A DNA stretch of 12,308 bases from an uncultured Porphyromonadaceae bacterium (GCA_947166165.1 CAMVDK010000073.1:1-12308); one strand, 5' to 3'. Positions 1 to 7,410 are shown, numbered from the stretch's first letter. Translations and numbers: made by a program. Notes: generated from the letters alone by a model not told the origin.

Positions 1-48
1 AACTGATTTAACGTAATTTATGATTTATGGGTACAAATTAGTGAAAAA

Positions 49-735
49 CTAGGAAAGATCGTAAACAACATATGTGTAGATACGACTGATCCAATGTGCA
101 TAAGACTCATAATCATTGTTTTTAATATATTTATCAAGAGGCGGCGGCGACATTCTAGCAGTGTGAGCTTTTAAAGCCCACTCATAATCTACGGCTATAC
201 ATAGTAACGAATAGCGTTTTGGAAATGATTCTATGCCGATTTCATTAATCAAATTAATGAAATCTTTGGCGTGTTTTTGACTATAGGCAGACACTAATTT
301 TTCCGCCATAGTTGAGTTGCCAGCACATGCCATCAAGAATCCGACTGCAACGTTCATCGGCAACTGTTGTGCTTTCTTGTATATGTTGCCTGGAGACACC
401 CCCTCATCCGAGACAATGAACTCGCCAAGAGTCTCAAATGCTTTTTTAGTTACCATCCAGCAGAAGTCGGGTGAATCATCTAAAACACTGCACAGCACAA
501 ATGCTGTATTAATCTCGGAGAAATATCTATAATACAGTTCTTTTAGGTAGTCATCTGCACCTATATACGTTTTTATGTAAGACGGCGAATCTAAAGACCC
601 ACTTGAGATGATTTTACGAAATTCTTCAAGTCTGTCTTTCTCGCCTTTCTTCTCAAGATACAACTCGACATCATTATTTAAATGGTTTCTAATTGCATCT
701 TCAAATGCTCCGTATTGTTCAGAGTAGCAATCCAT
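49..735 (-). CDS. Hypothetical protein, AT-rich orphan gene
   Basis: I do not recognise this 228-residue protein. It begins MDCYSEQYGAFEDAI, is rich in charged and aromatic residues, and looks soluble and mostly helical, with no signal peptide or membrane segment. An upstream ATG in the same frame at 891 would give 280 residues. I reject it because a good Bacteroidota promoter (814-843) lies inside that extension, and the extension (cysteine- and phenylalanine-rich, then low complexity) does not look like protein. The start at 735 leaves a leader of about 70 bases. The gene ends in TAG at 49-51. Base composition is much more AT-rich than the genes from 1239 onward, and it lies just beyond the 3' end of a tRNA-Arg gene, a common integration position, so recent acquisition is possible. 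No function is proposed. Confidence 0.7.
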   Translation of the reverse strand: MDCYSEQYGAFEDAIRNHLNNDVELYLEKKGEKDRLEEFRKIISSGSLDSPSYIKTYIGADDYLKELYYRYFSEINTAFVLCSVLDDSPDFCWMVTKKAFETLGEFIVSDEGVSPGNIYKKAQQLPMNVAVGFLMACAGNSTMAEKLVSAYSQKHAKDFINLINEIGIESFPKRYSLLCIAVDYEWALKAHTARMSPPPLDKYIKNNDYESYAHWISRIYTYVVYDLS

Positions 736-813
736 AGCTAACGTTATTTGTAAGATTAGTCTCACTAATCCCGTGTGAAACGTATATTGAAGTTTTGTTT
801 TCGATTTCAAGTG

Positions 814-843
814 CAAATGTAGGCAAAAAACAGCAACCGACAA
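814..843 (-). promoter_or_regulatory. Bacteroidota-type promoter of the orphan gene
   Basis: On the minus strand TACATTTG (814-821) matches the -7 consensus TAnnTTTG exactly. An ATTG, one mismatch from the -33 consensus TTTG, ends 19 bases upstream (TTG at 841-843). Transcription would start near 807, about 70 bases before the ATG at 735. Confidence 0.65.
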
Positions 844-892
844 TGTTGCATTGGAACAAAAATGGCCACACCCAAAAAAGGGGCAAAACAAA

Positions 893-914
893 AATGTTCA
901 AGTAATGTTCAAGT
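893..914. repeat. Two perfect tandem copies of an 11-bp unit
   Basis: AATGTTCAAGT occurs at 893-903 and again directly at 904-914. It sits between the tRNA-Arg terminator and the orphan gene. It could be chance slippage or a protein-binding site near a tRNA integration point; the sequence does not decide. Confidence 0.6.
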
Positions 915-957
915 AAAAAACAACAAATGCGTTGTAACTTGTTGTGTTACAACGCAT
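915..957 (-). terminator. Intrinsic terminator after tRNA-Arg
   Basis: A perfect 12-bp inverted repeat (927-938 with 946-957, arm ATGCGTTGTAAC) closes a 7-base loop. Read on the minus strand, the stem is followed by TTTGTTGTTTTTT (915-926 and adjoining bases). Hairpin plus T-rich tract begins 17 bases past the 3' end of the tRNA, so it most likely ends the tRNA transcript. Confidence 0.8.
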
Positions 958-973
958 CGTTCACGCTTCAAAG

Positions 974-1045
974 TACCCCCGCTGGGAATCGAACCCAAAT
1001 TTTAGGTTTAGGAAACCCACGTTCTATCCATTGAACTACAAGGGC
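974..1045 (-). tRNA. tRNA-Arg, anticodon CCU
   Basis: The minus strand folds as a full cloverleaf. The acceptor is GCCCTTG (1045-1039) with CGGGGGT (981-975), with a G-U pair at the first position, and discriminator A at 974. The D arm stem is GTTC/GAAC. The anticodon stem TGGGT/ACCTA closes the loop TTCCTAA, giving anticodon CCU, which reads AGG. The T arm is TTGGG/CCCAG with loop TTCGATT. The CCA end is not encoded. The gene has its own promoter and terminator, so it appears to be a single-gene transcript. Confidence 0.93.
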
Positions 1046-1077
1046 AACTTTTTCTTGTTACTCTGTCAATCCGGCTG

Positions 1078-1111
1078 CAAAGGTACAAATAATTCTGTTA
1101 CCAACGACAAA
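1078..1111 (-). promoter_or_regulatory. Promoter of tRNA-Arg
   Basis: On the minus strand TACCTTTG (1078-1085) is an exact TAnnTTTG -7 box, 32 bases before the tRNA 5' end. The best -33 candidate, TTTG at 1108-1111, has a spacer of 22 bases, one longer than usual. A second TTG at 1102-1104 would give 16. Confidence 0.6.
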
Positions 1112-1158
1112 AAAGCGCGAATATTTTTATTGACAAAGCTTGACCAAAGTCGCCTGAT

Positions 1159-1216
1159 AATCTGTTTTAGGACGCAAAATTGCCATAAACGGCATTTTTG
1201 CGTCCTGAAACAGATT
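1159..1216. terminator. 58-base long hairpin behind the POT transporter, candidate terminator or palindromic repeat
   Basis: Arms of 21 bases at 1159-1179 and 1196-1216 match at 20 positions; the one exception (T in the left arm, C in the right) gives an A-C mismatch in plus-strand RNA, or a G-U pair if read from the minus strand. After one T-T mismatch (1180/1195) four further pairs (TGCC/GGCA) close a 6-base loop, ATAAAC. It starts 23 bases past the POT gene stop on the minus strand. No clean T tract follows on either strand, so it is not a textbook intrinsic terminator. The length and symmetry also fit a dispersed palindromic repeat or a transcript-stabilising structure. Confidence 0.55.
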
Positions 1217-1238
1217 CGGTATTGCGCTTCGTCCAATG

Positions 1239-2759
1239 TCACTTGGCCACTTGCTCGAGGCGGCGCATCATGGCGAACATGAACAGCGCCGAGAGCACGC
1301 ACAGGCCGATGAACACGCACCACACCTGCCACAGCGGCATGTCGCCCCACAGGTATCCGCCCACGCTGACCAGGAAGTTGCCCAGCGCGGTGCTGGCAAA
1401 CCAGCCGCCCATCATCAGGCCTTTGAGCTTGGGGGGCGCCACCTTGGTGACAAATGAGATGCCCATGGGCGAGAGCAACAGCTCGCCGAAGGTGAGCACG
1501 AGGTAGGTGCCGATGAGCCAGTTGGGCGACACGAATGTGGCGGCCTCGCCGGCGGCCTGCTGCTCGTTGGGGGTGAGCAGCCCCAGCGAGCCCACGGCCA
1601 TGATCACATAGGCCACGGCGGCCACGAGCATGCCGTAGGCAATCTTGCGCGGCGCACTGGGCTCTTTGCCGCGCGAGGCGAGCCAGCCGAAGATGGCGAT
1701 GCTCACCGGCGTGAGCGCCACCACAAAGCAGGGGTTGAACTGCTGGTAGATGGGGGCGTCGAGCTTGGTGCTCGCGGGCAGCTGGAAGTAGCGCCACACC
1801 AGGAAGGCCACAGCGGCGGCAATCACACCCAGCGCGATGCCCTTGGCGCGCTGCGTTTTGCTCTGGAACACGGCGAACAGGGCGTAGACGATGAAGATGC
1901 AGGCCACCAGGTTCCACACGTCGAAGGCCATGCTCTGCAAGCCACTGGCGCTCTTGGCGGTGAATTCGTTGGCGAAGAAGGTGAGCGTGAGGCCGTTCTG
2001 GTGGAAGGCCATCCAAAAGAAGATGACCACGATGAACACGAGAATCAGCGCCACCACGCGCCGCCCCGTCTCGCCCGGGGCGAGCTGCTCGGCGGCGGTG
2101 GCCTCGCCTTTGGCCTTGCTCATGGTGCTGCGCTCGGTGTGGCGGAAGGTGGAACGGAAGGCGTAGTAGATGGCTATGGACAAGATGAGCGACACACAGG
2201 CCACGCCGAAGGCGAAATGGTAGCTGTCGGCCTCGCTCACGCCCAGGTGCGTCTGGGCGTACTCCATGATTTTCACCGCCGCCGTGGGGGCGAACATGGC
2301 GCCGATGTTGATGGCCATATAGAATATGGAGAACGCGGCATCGCGGCGGTCGCTGTACTGCGGGTCGTCGTAGAGGTTGCCCACCATCACCTGCAGGTTG
2401 CCCTTGAACAGGCCGGTGCCGGCGCTGATGAGCAGCAGTGCGCCCACCATGGCCCAGAAGGCGGTGTCGCCGCCGCCAAGCGGCACCGACAGGGCCACAT
2501 AGCCCAGAAACATGATCATGATGCCCACGGTGACCATCTTCCCATAGCCGAAGATGTCGGCCAGCAGGCCGCCGACCACCGGCAGGAAGTAGACCAGCAT
2601 CAGGAACGAGCTGTAGATGAGTCCGGCAGTGCCGGGCTCCAGGCCGAAGTTCGCGCGCAGGAAGAGCGCGAACACGGCAATCATCGTGTAGTAGCCGAAG
2701 CGCTCGCCCGTGTTGGCCAGCGCAAGGGCGTAAAGCCCTTTGGGTTGATTCTCAAACAT
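1239..2759 (-). CDS. POT/PTR2-family peptide:proton symporter (MFS)
   Basis: A 506-residue inner-membrane protein of the proton-dependent oligopeptide transporter family, expected to import di- and tripeptides with protons. The sequence shows about 12-14 hydrophobic segments. NTGERFGYY at 16-24 corresponds to the ExxERFxYY motif in TM1. VGGLLADIFGYGK (62-74) is the loop after TM2. GTGLFKGN (114-121) is followed by FSIFYMAINIGAM (143-155), which fits the PTR2 signature. GELLLSPMG (425-433) and the following VTKVAPPKLKGLMMG are typical of the C-terminal half. Length is normal. Two usually acidic positions differ: the first Glu of ExxER is Asn16, and the Glu of the TM7 EQ pair is His253 (FHQ). 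Such changes may alter proton coupling or substrate range. It lies 101 bases downstream of the esterase gene, so it may be the last gene of that cluster or have its own weak promoter. Confidence 0.9.
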   Translation of the reverse strand: MFENQPKGLYALALANTGERFGYYTMIAVFALFLRANFGLEPGTAGLIYSSFLMLVYFLPVVGGLLADIFGYGKMVTVGIMIMFLGYVALSVPLGGGDTAFWAMVGALLLISAGTGLFKGNLQVMVGNLYDDPQYSDRRDAAFSIFYMAINIGAMFAPTAAVKIMEYAQTHLGVSEADSYHFAFGVACVSLILSIAIYYAFRSTFRHTERSTMSKAKGEATAAEQLAPGETGRRVVALILVFIVVIFFWMAFHQNGLTLTFFANEFTAKSASGLQSMAFDVWNLVACIFIVYALFAVFQSKTQRAKGIALGVIAAAVAFLVWRYFQLPASTKLDAPIYQQFNPCFVVALTPVSIAIFGWLASRGKEPSAPRKIAYGMLVAAVAYVIMAVGSLGLLTPNEQQAAGEAATFVSPNWLIGTYLVLTFGELLLSPMGISFVTKVAPPKLKGLMMGGWFASTALGNFLVSVGGYLWGDMPLWQVWCVFIGLCVLSALFMFAMMRRLEQVAK

Positions 2760-2779
2760 AATGACTTGATATTTGATTG

Positions 2780-2812
2780 TCTATATAATATTCTGTCGCG
2801 AAGTGGGCCAAA
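2780..2812 (-). promoter_or_regulatory. Weak candidate promoter for the POT gene
   Basis: On the minus strand TTTG (2809-2812) is followed after 21 bases by TATATAGA (2780-2787), which keeps the TAnnT part of the -7 box but not the final TTG. It is the best match in the 101-base gap between the esterase and POT genes. Confidence 0.3.
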
Positions 2813-2860
2813 CCGCTTGACCTAGCCACAAGCCGCCGTCGAGACGAGAGGGGCGCGCGG

Positions 2861-3712
2861 CTAGTTGCCGCTGGCAGCGGCGAATGCTTTGCTGAAGAAG
2901 AGGAAGTGGTAGTCGAGCGAGTTGAGCCAGTAGTCCCAGGAGTGGCTGCCGGGGCGGATGGTGAAGTCGTGGGCGATGCCGGCGTCGAGGAGCGCCCGGT
3001 GGAGGTCGAGGTTGACTTGATAGAAGATGTCGTCGGTGCCGTCGTCGATGATGATGCTGAGCTGGCGCTTCTTGAGCCGTGGCACGAGGCTGACCACCGA
3101 ATGGTCGGCCCACTGCTGCGGGTTGCTGTCGTAGGAGCCGAGGCGGTCGGCGATGTGCCATTTGCCGGGGAACTTGCTGATGTCCACCCCACCGCTCATG
3201 CTACCGCACGATGCAAACACGTCGGGGTGGCGCCAGGCGTTCCAGAGCGCGCCGTGGCCGCCCATGCTCAGGCCGGTGATGGCGCGCATGGTGCGGTCGG
3301 CAATGGTGCGGTAGTGGTGGTCGACGTAGTCCACGAGCTCGCTCGAGACGAAGGTCTCGAACTGGAAGGCGGGGTCGATGGGCGAGTCGAAGTACCAGCT
3401 GTCCTGCCCGTCGGGACAGACGACGATGACGCTGAAGTCGCTGGCCATGTCGTCGAGGTCGGCCTTCACGGGCCAGTCGCGGTAGCTGCCGGTGGCGCCG
3501 TGGAGGAGGTAAATGACGGGGTAGAGCTGGTCCTGGAGGTCGGGGTCGAAGTACTGTTCGGGCACGATGACCACGGTGGTGATGTCGCGGTTCATCTTGG
3601 CAGAGTGCACCTTTACGGTGTCGGCCTGCGGCGGAGCGTCGTAGCCCTGGGCCAGAGAGCAGGAGAAGGCGAAGGCCAGGAGCAGGGCGGTGAGTAGCAG
3701 ATGGGGTCTCAT
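2861..3712 (-). CDS. Secreted esterase, esterase D/feruloyl-esterase-like alpha/beta hydrolase
   Basis: A 283-residue serine hydrolase of the putative-esterase family (Pfam PF00756 type). A signal peptide runs over residues 1-21 (hydrophobic LLLTALLLAFAF, likely cut after SLA), so it acts in the periplasm or outside; a Cys at 18 lacks a good lipobox. The oxyanion-loop motif LLHG is at 69-72 and the nucleophile elbow GLSMGG is at 147-152 with Ser149. The likely acid is Asp227 in DDGTDD, and His257 in PGSHSWDYW completes the triad. Members cleave acyl or feruloyl esters, including acetyl groups on plant polysaccharides; the substrate here cannot be read. The ATG overlaps the tadA stop as ATGA, implying coupled translation with a housekeeping RNA-editing enzyme, probably a matter of operon packing rather than shared function. 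Confidence 0.88.
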   Translation of the reverse strand: MRPHLLLTALLLAFAFSCSLAQGYDAPPQADTVKVHSAKMNRDITTVVIVPEQYFDPDLQDQLYPVIYLLHGATGSYRDWPVKADLDDMASDFSVIVVCPDGQDSWYFDSPIDPAFQFETFVSSELVDYVDHHYRTIADRTMRAITGLSMGGHGALWNAWRHPDVFASCGSMSGGVDISKFPGKWHIADRLGSYDSNPQQWADHSVVSLVPRLKKRQLSIIIDDGTDDIFYQVNLDLHRALLDAGIAHDFTIRPGSHSWDYWLNSLDYHFLFFSKAFAAASGN

Positions 3713-4161
3713 CGTTTGTTTTTGAAAAAATCGGTCAGGAGTTTAGCGCACTCGTCGGCGAGGACACCGGCGGTGACGGTGGTTTTCTTGTGGAAGGGTT
3801 GCTGGCAGAGGGTGTGATAGCCGCGCTTGGGGTCGGGAGCGCCATACACGATGCGCGAAATCTGGCTCCAGGCCAGCGCGCCGGCGCACATGAGGCATGG
3901 CTCCACGGTGACGTAGAGCGTGCAGTCGGTGAGGTATTTTCCGCCGAGGGTGGTGGCGGCGGCGGTGATGGCCTGCATCTCGGCGTGGGCGGTGACATCG
4001 GTGAGTGTCTCGGTGAGGTTGTGCCCGCGTCCGATGATGCGGCCACGGCTCACCACCACGGCGCCGATGGGCACCTCTTCGCGCTCGAGCGCACGGTGGG
4101 CCTCGTCGATGGCGAGCCGCATCCACCGCTCGTCGTCTTGCTGGAGTTTGTCGACAGGCAT
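3709..4161 (-). CDS. tadA: tRNA-specific adenosine deaminase (TadA-type)
   Basis: A 150-residue cytidine/deoxycytidylate deaminase-fold enzyme. TadA converts adenosine-34 of tRNA-Arg(ACG) to inosine so that it can read CGU, CGC and CGA. The zinc site is complete: His59-Ala60-Glu61 (HAE, with the catalytic Glu61) and Pro88-Cys89-x-x-Cys92 (PCLMC). The N-terminal RWMRLAIDEAHRAL helix, the EVPIGAVVV strand and the C-terminal FFKNKR tail are typical, and the length is normal. The start at 4161 is 8 bases after the aminotransferase stop. Its TGA forms an ATGA overlap with the downstream esterase ATG. A guanine or other nucleoside deaminase is possible, but the conserved N-terminus and PCLMCAGA favour TadA. 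Confidence 0.9.
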   Translation of the reverse strand: MPVDKLQQDDERWMRLAIDEAHRALEREEVPIGAVVVSRGRIIGRGHNLTETLTDVTAHAEMQAITAAATTLGGKYLTDCTLYVTVEPCLMCAGALAWSQISRIVYGAPDPKRGYHTLCQQPFHKKTTVTAGVLADECAKLLTDFFKNKR

Positions 4162-4169
4162 GGCAGATA

Positions 4170-5312
4170 TTATCGTGCGAGTTGCTGCTTGATGATGCTG
4201 GCTATGCGCTGCGCGTCGTCGTCGGTGACGCAGGGGCCGCTGGGCAGGCAGAGGCCGTGCGCGAAGAGGTGCTCGCTCACTCCGTTGACGTAGGCCGGCG
4301 CACCGCTGAACACGGGCTGCGTGTGCATCGGCTTCCACAGCGGGCGGCTTTCGATGCCGGCGGCGTCGAGTGCGAGCCGGAGCTGCTCGGGCGTGACGCT
4401 GGTCTTGGTGGGGTCGATGAGGATGGTGTTGAGCCAGTAGTTGGAGTCGAACCGGCTGTCGGGGTTGACGTGCACGGTGACCGCGTCGATGCCGTCGAAC
4501 AGCTCCACATAGCACTGGCACATGTGCCGGTGCCAGGCCAGGTGCTGCTGCAGGGCGGTCATCTGTCCGCGCCCGATGCCGGCGCAGATGTTGCTCATGC
4601 GGTAGTTGTAGCCGATGTGCTTGTGGAGGTAGTAGGGCACCGACTCGCGCGCCTGGGTGGCGTAGAACATGGCTTGCCGCTTCTGCTCCTCGGTGCTGCA
4701 CACGAGCGCGCCGCCACCGCTGGTGGTAATCATCTTGTTGCCGTTGAAACTCATGATGCCATAGTCGCCGAAGGTGCCCACTTCCTGGTCGCGGTAGCGC
4801 GAGCCGAAGCCTTCGGCCGAGTCCTCGACAACGGGGATGCCATAGCGCCGGGCAACGGCCATGATGTCGTCGATGCGGGCGGGCATGCCGTAGAGGTGGA
4901 CGGGGATGATGGCTTTCGGCTTCCGTCCGGTGCGGGCGATGCGGTCGCGGATGGCCTCTTCGAGCAGGTCGGGGTCCATGTTCCAGGTGTCGCGCTCGCT
5001 GTCGACAAACACGGGAGTGGCGCCCTGGTAGACGATAGGGTTGGCACTGGCGCTGAAGGTCATCGACTGGCACACGACCTCGTCGCCCGGGCCCACCCCG
5101 AGCCCGACAAGCGCCAGATGGATGGCGGCTGTGCCGCTGGCCAGCGCCACCACATGACGCCCTTGCCCTACCATGGCCTCGAGGTCGGCCTCGAAAGCGT
5201 CGACGTTAGGACCCAGGGGCACCACCCAGTTGGTGTCGAAGGCCTCTTGGATGTATTTCATTTCATTGCCGCTCATGTGAGCCAGACAGAGGTAGACGCG
5301 TTTGTTTTCCAT
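4170..5312 (-). CDS. DegT/DnrJ/EryC1-family PLP-dependent sugar aminotransferase
   Basis: A 380-residue fold-type I aminotransferase of the kind that aminates nucleotide-linked 4-keto-6-deoxy sugars for O-antigen, capsule or glycoprotein glycans (relatives include PglE and EpsN). Visible features: ASGTAAIHLAL (58-68), which binds the PLP phosphate; HLYGMPARID (139-148); VVEDSAEGFG (161-170) with Asp164 contacting the pyridine nitrogen; and SFNGNKMITTSGGG (188-201) with Lys193 as the Schiff-base lysine. The N-terminal MKYIQEAFDTNWVVPLGPNVDAFE is also typical. Length is normal. No other sugar-nucleotide gene is visible in the window, so the product sugar cannot be assigned. It heads the compact cluster with tadA and the esterase. 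No TAnnTTTG promoter is seen in its 89-base leader, which is mostly minisatellite, so it may be read through from the barrel gene. Confidence 0.88.
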   Translation of the reverse strand: MENKRVYLCLAHMSGNEMKYIQEAFDTNWVVPLGPNVDAFEADLEAMVGQGRHVVALASGTAAIHLALVGLGVGPGDEVVCQSMTFSASANPIVYQGATPVFVDSERDTWNMDPDLLEEAIRDRIARTGRKPKAIIPVHLYGMPARIDDIMAVARRYGIPVVEDSAEGFGSRYRDQEVGTFGDYGIMSFNGNKMITTSGGGALVCSTEEQKRQAMFYATQARESVPYYLHKHIGYNYRMSNICAGIGRGQMTALQQHLAWHRHMCQCYVELFDGIDAVTVHVNPDSRFDSNYWLNTILIDPTKTSVTPEQLRLALDAAGIESRPLWKPMHTQPVFSGAPAYVNGVSEHLFAHGLCLPSGPCVTDDDAQRIASIIKQQLAR

Positions 5313-5351
5313 ATAGCATTTTTTGAGAGGGGGCTGGATTTTCTCTATTTT

Positions 5352-5396
5352 CTAGTTTTTCTAGTTTTCCTAGTTTATCTAGTTCTCCTAGATTTT
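5352..5396. repeat. Minisatellite of five 9-bp units, each with CTAG
   Basis: Five contiguous units start at 5352, 5361, 5370, 5379 and 5388: CTAGTTTTT, CTAGTTTTC, CTAGTTTAT, CTAGTTCTC and CTAGATTTT. CTCTATTTT at 5343-5351 may be a decayed sixth. The array fills about half of the gap between the barrel stop and the aminotransferase start, in the aminotransferase leader. The period is a multiple of three, so one minus-strand frame stays open through it as an L-x-K-like tripeptide repeat, but I see no real gene there. Confidence 0.85.
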
Positions 5397-5401
5397 TTTG
5401 T

Positions 5402-7336
5402 TTAGAACACGAGCGAGAATCCGCCCATGATGTTGAGCTTCTGCGCTCCCATGCCGGGCATGACGTCCCAGCGGCGGTTGAGCAGGTTGCTGGCGCGTGC
5501 CCACAGTGTGAGCGTGCGGTCGAACTTCCAGCTGGCGCCGGCGTGGAGGTCGACGGCGTCGTTGAGGTCGAACCAGCTGTAGTCGTTGAGTGCCACGCAT
5601 TCGGGTGCCACGACGGCGGGGTCGGCAGGCCACTCGAGCATGACCGAGCGATTGCCGCGCCAGTCGAGGCCGAGGTCGATGTCGAGCTGGCGGATGGGGG
5701 TGACTTTGAGTTTGAAAGCCGCCACAAGTCCGGCGCCGTCGAAGCCGTCGAGCGGATAGCCCTTGTTCCAGCCATTGCGGCTGATGTGGTCGCCCGCGGG
5801 TGCGTAGATGATGCTGGCTTTGGCGTCGATGAGCGAGCGATAGCGGTAGGCCAGCTCGCCTCCCACCTTCATGCCTCGGAACTTGAAGGTGGCATAGCGG
5901 CTGAAGCGCATGGCCGAGGGCGTGAGGATGGTGGTAGATGTGCCATCGCTGGCCGGGGTGGTGGCCAGCTGTTCTTGCGGGATAATGGCATTGAGGTCGC
6001 CCTTGAAGAAGCCGTAGCCGCCAAAGACGCGCGCGGCGAATCCTGCGAAGGGACCGATTTTGAATCCGGCCTCGGCGTCGAAAGGCGAGAAGGTGTTGAA
6101 GCGGTGGCAGGCGTTAGGGTCGCTGTAGCGGTTGACGGCAGCAAGCTCGGTGAGGGTGTTGAGCGTCTTCCCGCCGCCCACTTCGAGGTAGAAGGCGGCG
6201 CCGTCGGTGAAGTTGACGTCGAACTGCACGTCGGGCGCGATGTGGAAGCGGGTGCCGCTGGCGCGGTCCTCGGTGTTCTCCTTGAACTCACGCAGGCGGA
6301 GGTCGCCCAGCAGCAGTTGTGCGCCCACACGCAAGCGAGCGGTGGTGTTCTGCCAGGCAAAGTAGGGGGTGATGGTGGTCACGAAGTAGCTGTCGCTCAC
6401 CACCGCGGTGTGGCCGGCGGGGGTGACGATGGGCGAGCGGCGCTCGTTGACGTAGTCGCCCAGGAGTTCGAGCCCCACGTGGGTGGCTTCGTTGAGCCGG
6501 TAGTCTCCATCTACGGCCAGCGAAAGCAGGTTCTCCTTGGCGCCGCGTGTGAAGGCCGACAGGGGCCGCGCTTTGTCGTAGCTGGCGTGATTGAAGCTGG
6601 CCGATGCCCCGTAGGCCAGCTCGCGGTCGGCGAGCAGGGTGAGTCCCTGCCAGGCGGCGCGCACGCCGAGTTCGAGGAAGGTCTGTGTGCTGTCGTAGGG
6701 CAGGAAGCTGGAGCCGGGCTTGGCAATGGTGCCGACGGGCTGGTCGTTGCCACCGTAGTAGTTGAAGCTGTCGAAGTGTCCGCGCACGCCCGCGGTGAGG
6801 GTGCCGTGGCGCAGCCGGCTCATGAGGTCGAGGCCGATGAGGTTGTCGTTGAACTCCTGCTTGGTGCGCTGGTCGTCGATGGTGATGAGCCTGGTGGAGT
6901 TCTTGGCGGTCCAGGTGCTGTTGTGCTGCAGCCAGGCTCCCAGGGTGAGGTTGGTCGCGTCGATGATGCGGTAGCCGGCGCTGGCGGCAAAGTTGGCCGC
7001 CATGCCGCCGCCCAGGCCCAGGTATCCGCGCTTGTCGCTGAAGTTGTGGGCGGTGCGGTAGCCGTAGGGCATCATGGTGGGAATCGACGTGGGCACGTCG
7101 ATGGGCTTGGCCCAGTCGCTGAAGCTGACGTCGGTGCGCGCCGGGGCGGCGGCTTTTTTCACCGTGGGCAGGGTGTTCTTCTTCTGGGCCTTCTTCTCGA
7201 CGGGCACAAAGTCCTTCTCAAGGGTGATTTCCTTGTGGAGTTCCTGCTGCTGCCCTTGCGAGCCGTTGGTCTGCTGTGCGGTTGCCGTGAAAGCGGCTAT
7301 GGCCAGTGCGGCGGCGATATAGAGTTGCTTTTTCAT
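5402..7336 (-). CDS. TonB-receptor-like outer-membrane beta-barrel protein lacking a recognisable plug
   Basis: From the ATG at 7336 the protein has 644 residues. A signal peptide MKKQLYIAAALAIAAFTATAQ (1-21) is followed by a Gln-rich linker, then LHKEITLEKDFVPVEKK (33-49), a basic proline-containing stretch, and a long series of alternating hydrophobic strands. The C-terminus (RASNLLNRRWDVMPG, ending GGFSLVF with a terminal Phe) is typical of the last strands of TonB-dependent receptors. I see no plug domain: only about 80 residues separate the signal peptide from the first barrel-like strands. It may therefore be a pore or structural partner rather than a TonB-driven importer. Alternative starts are 7345 (MFKMKKQ) and 7414, which overlaps the TPR stop as ATGA but would put 26 residues before the signal peptide. 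It is co-transcribed with the TPR gene. Confidence 0.75.
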   Translation of the reverse strand: MKKQLYIAAALAIAAFTATAQQTNGSQGQQQELHKEITLEKDFVPVEKKAQKKNTLPTVKKAAAPARTDVSFSDWAKPIDVPTSIPTMMPYGYRTAHNFSDKRGYLGLGGGMAANFAASAGYRIIDATNLTLGAWLQHNSTWTAKNSTRLITIDDQRTKQEFNDNLIGLDLMSRLRHGTLTAGVRGHFDSFNYYGGNDQPVGTIAKPGSSFLPYDSTQTFLELGVRAAWQGLTLLADRELAYGASASFNHASYDKARPLSAFTRGAKENLLSLAVDGDYRLNEATHVGLELLGDYVNERRSPIVTPAGHTAVVSDSYFVTTITPYFAWQNTTARLRVGAQLLLGDLRLREFKENTEDRASGTRFHIAPDVQFDVNFTDGAAFYLEVGGGKTLNTLTELAAVNRYSDPNACHRFNTFSPFDAEAGFKIGPFAGFAARVFGGYGFFKGDLNAIIPQEQLATTPASDGTSTTILTPSAMRFSRYATFKFRGMKVGGELAYRYRSLIDAKASIIYAPAGDHISRNGWNKGYPLDGFDGAGLVAAFKLKVTPIRQLDIDLGLDWRGNRSVMLEWPADPAVVAPECVALNDYSWFDLNDAVDLHAGASWKFDRTLTLWARASNLLNRRWDVMPGMGAQKLNIMGGFSLVF

Positions 7337-7410
7337 CTTGAACATATGCTTAGGGATGATGGGTGAGGGTGTTGCGCTGAGTGCGGATTGACTAATGCGG
7401 CCGATGTGAA

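Noticed and set aside
736..891. N-terminal extension of the orphan gene to the ATG at 891
   Set aside because: The -7 and -33 boxes of the likely promoter lie inside it, and the extension does not resemble a protein domain or a good signal peptide.
1130..1161. TTGACA and GATAAT resembling a sigma-70 promoter on the plus strand
   Set aside because: The spacer is 20 bases, this phylum does not use that consensus, and no plus-strand gene follows.
2001..2825. Plus-strand open frame opposite the POT gene, and similar long antisense frames opposite the esterase, aminotransferase, barrel and TPR genes
   Set aside because: The composition (Gly/Val/Ala/His/Arg strings) is typical of complementary frames in high-GC genes, and each opposes a clear family member.
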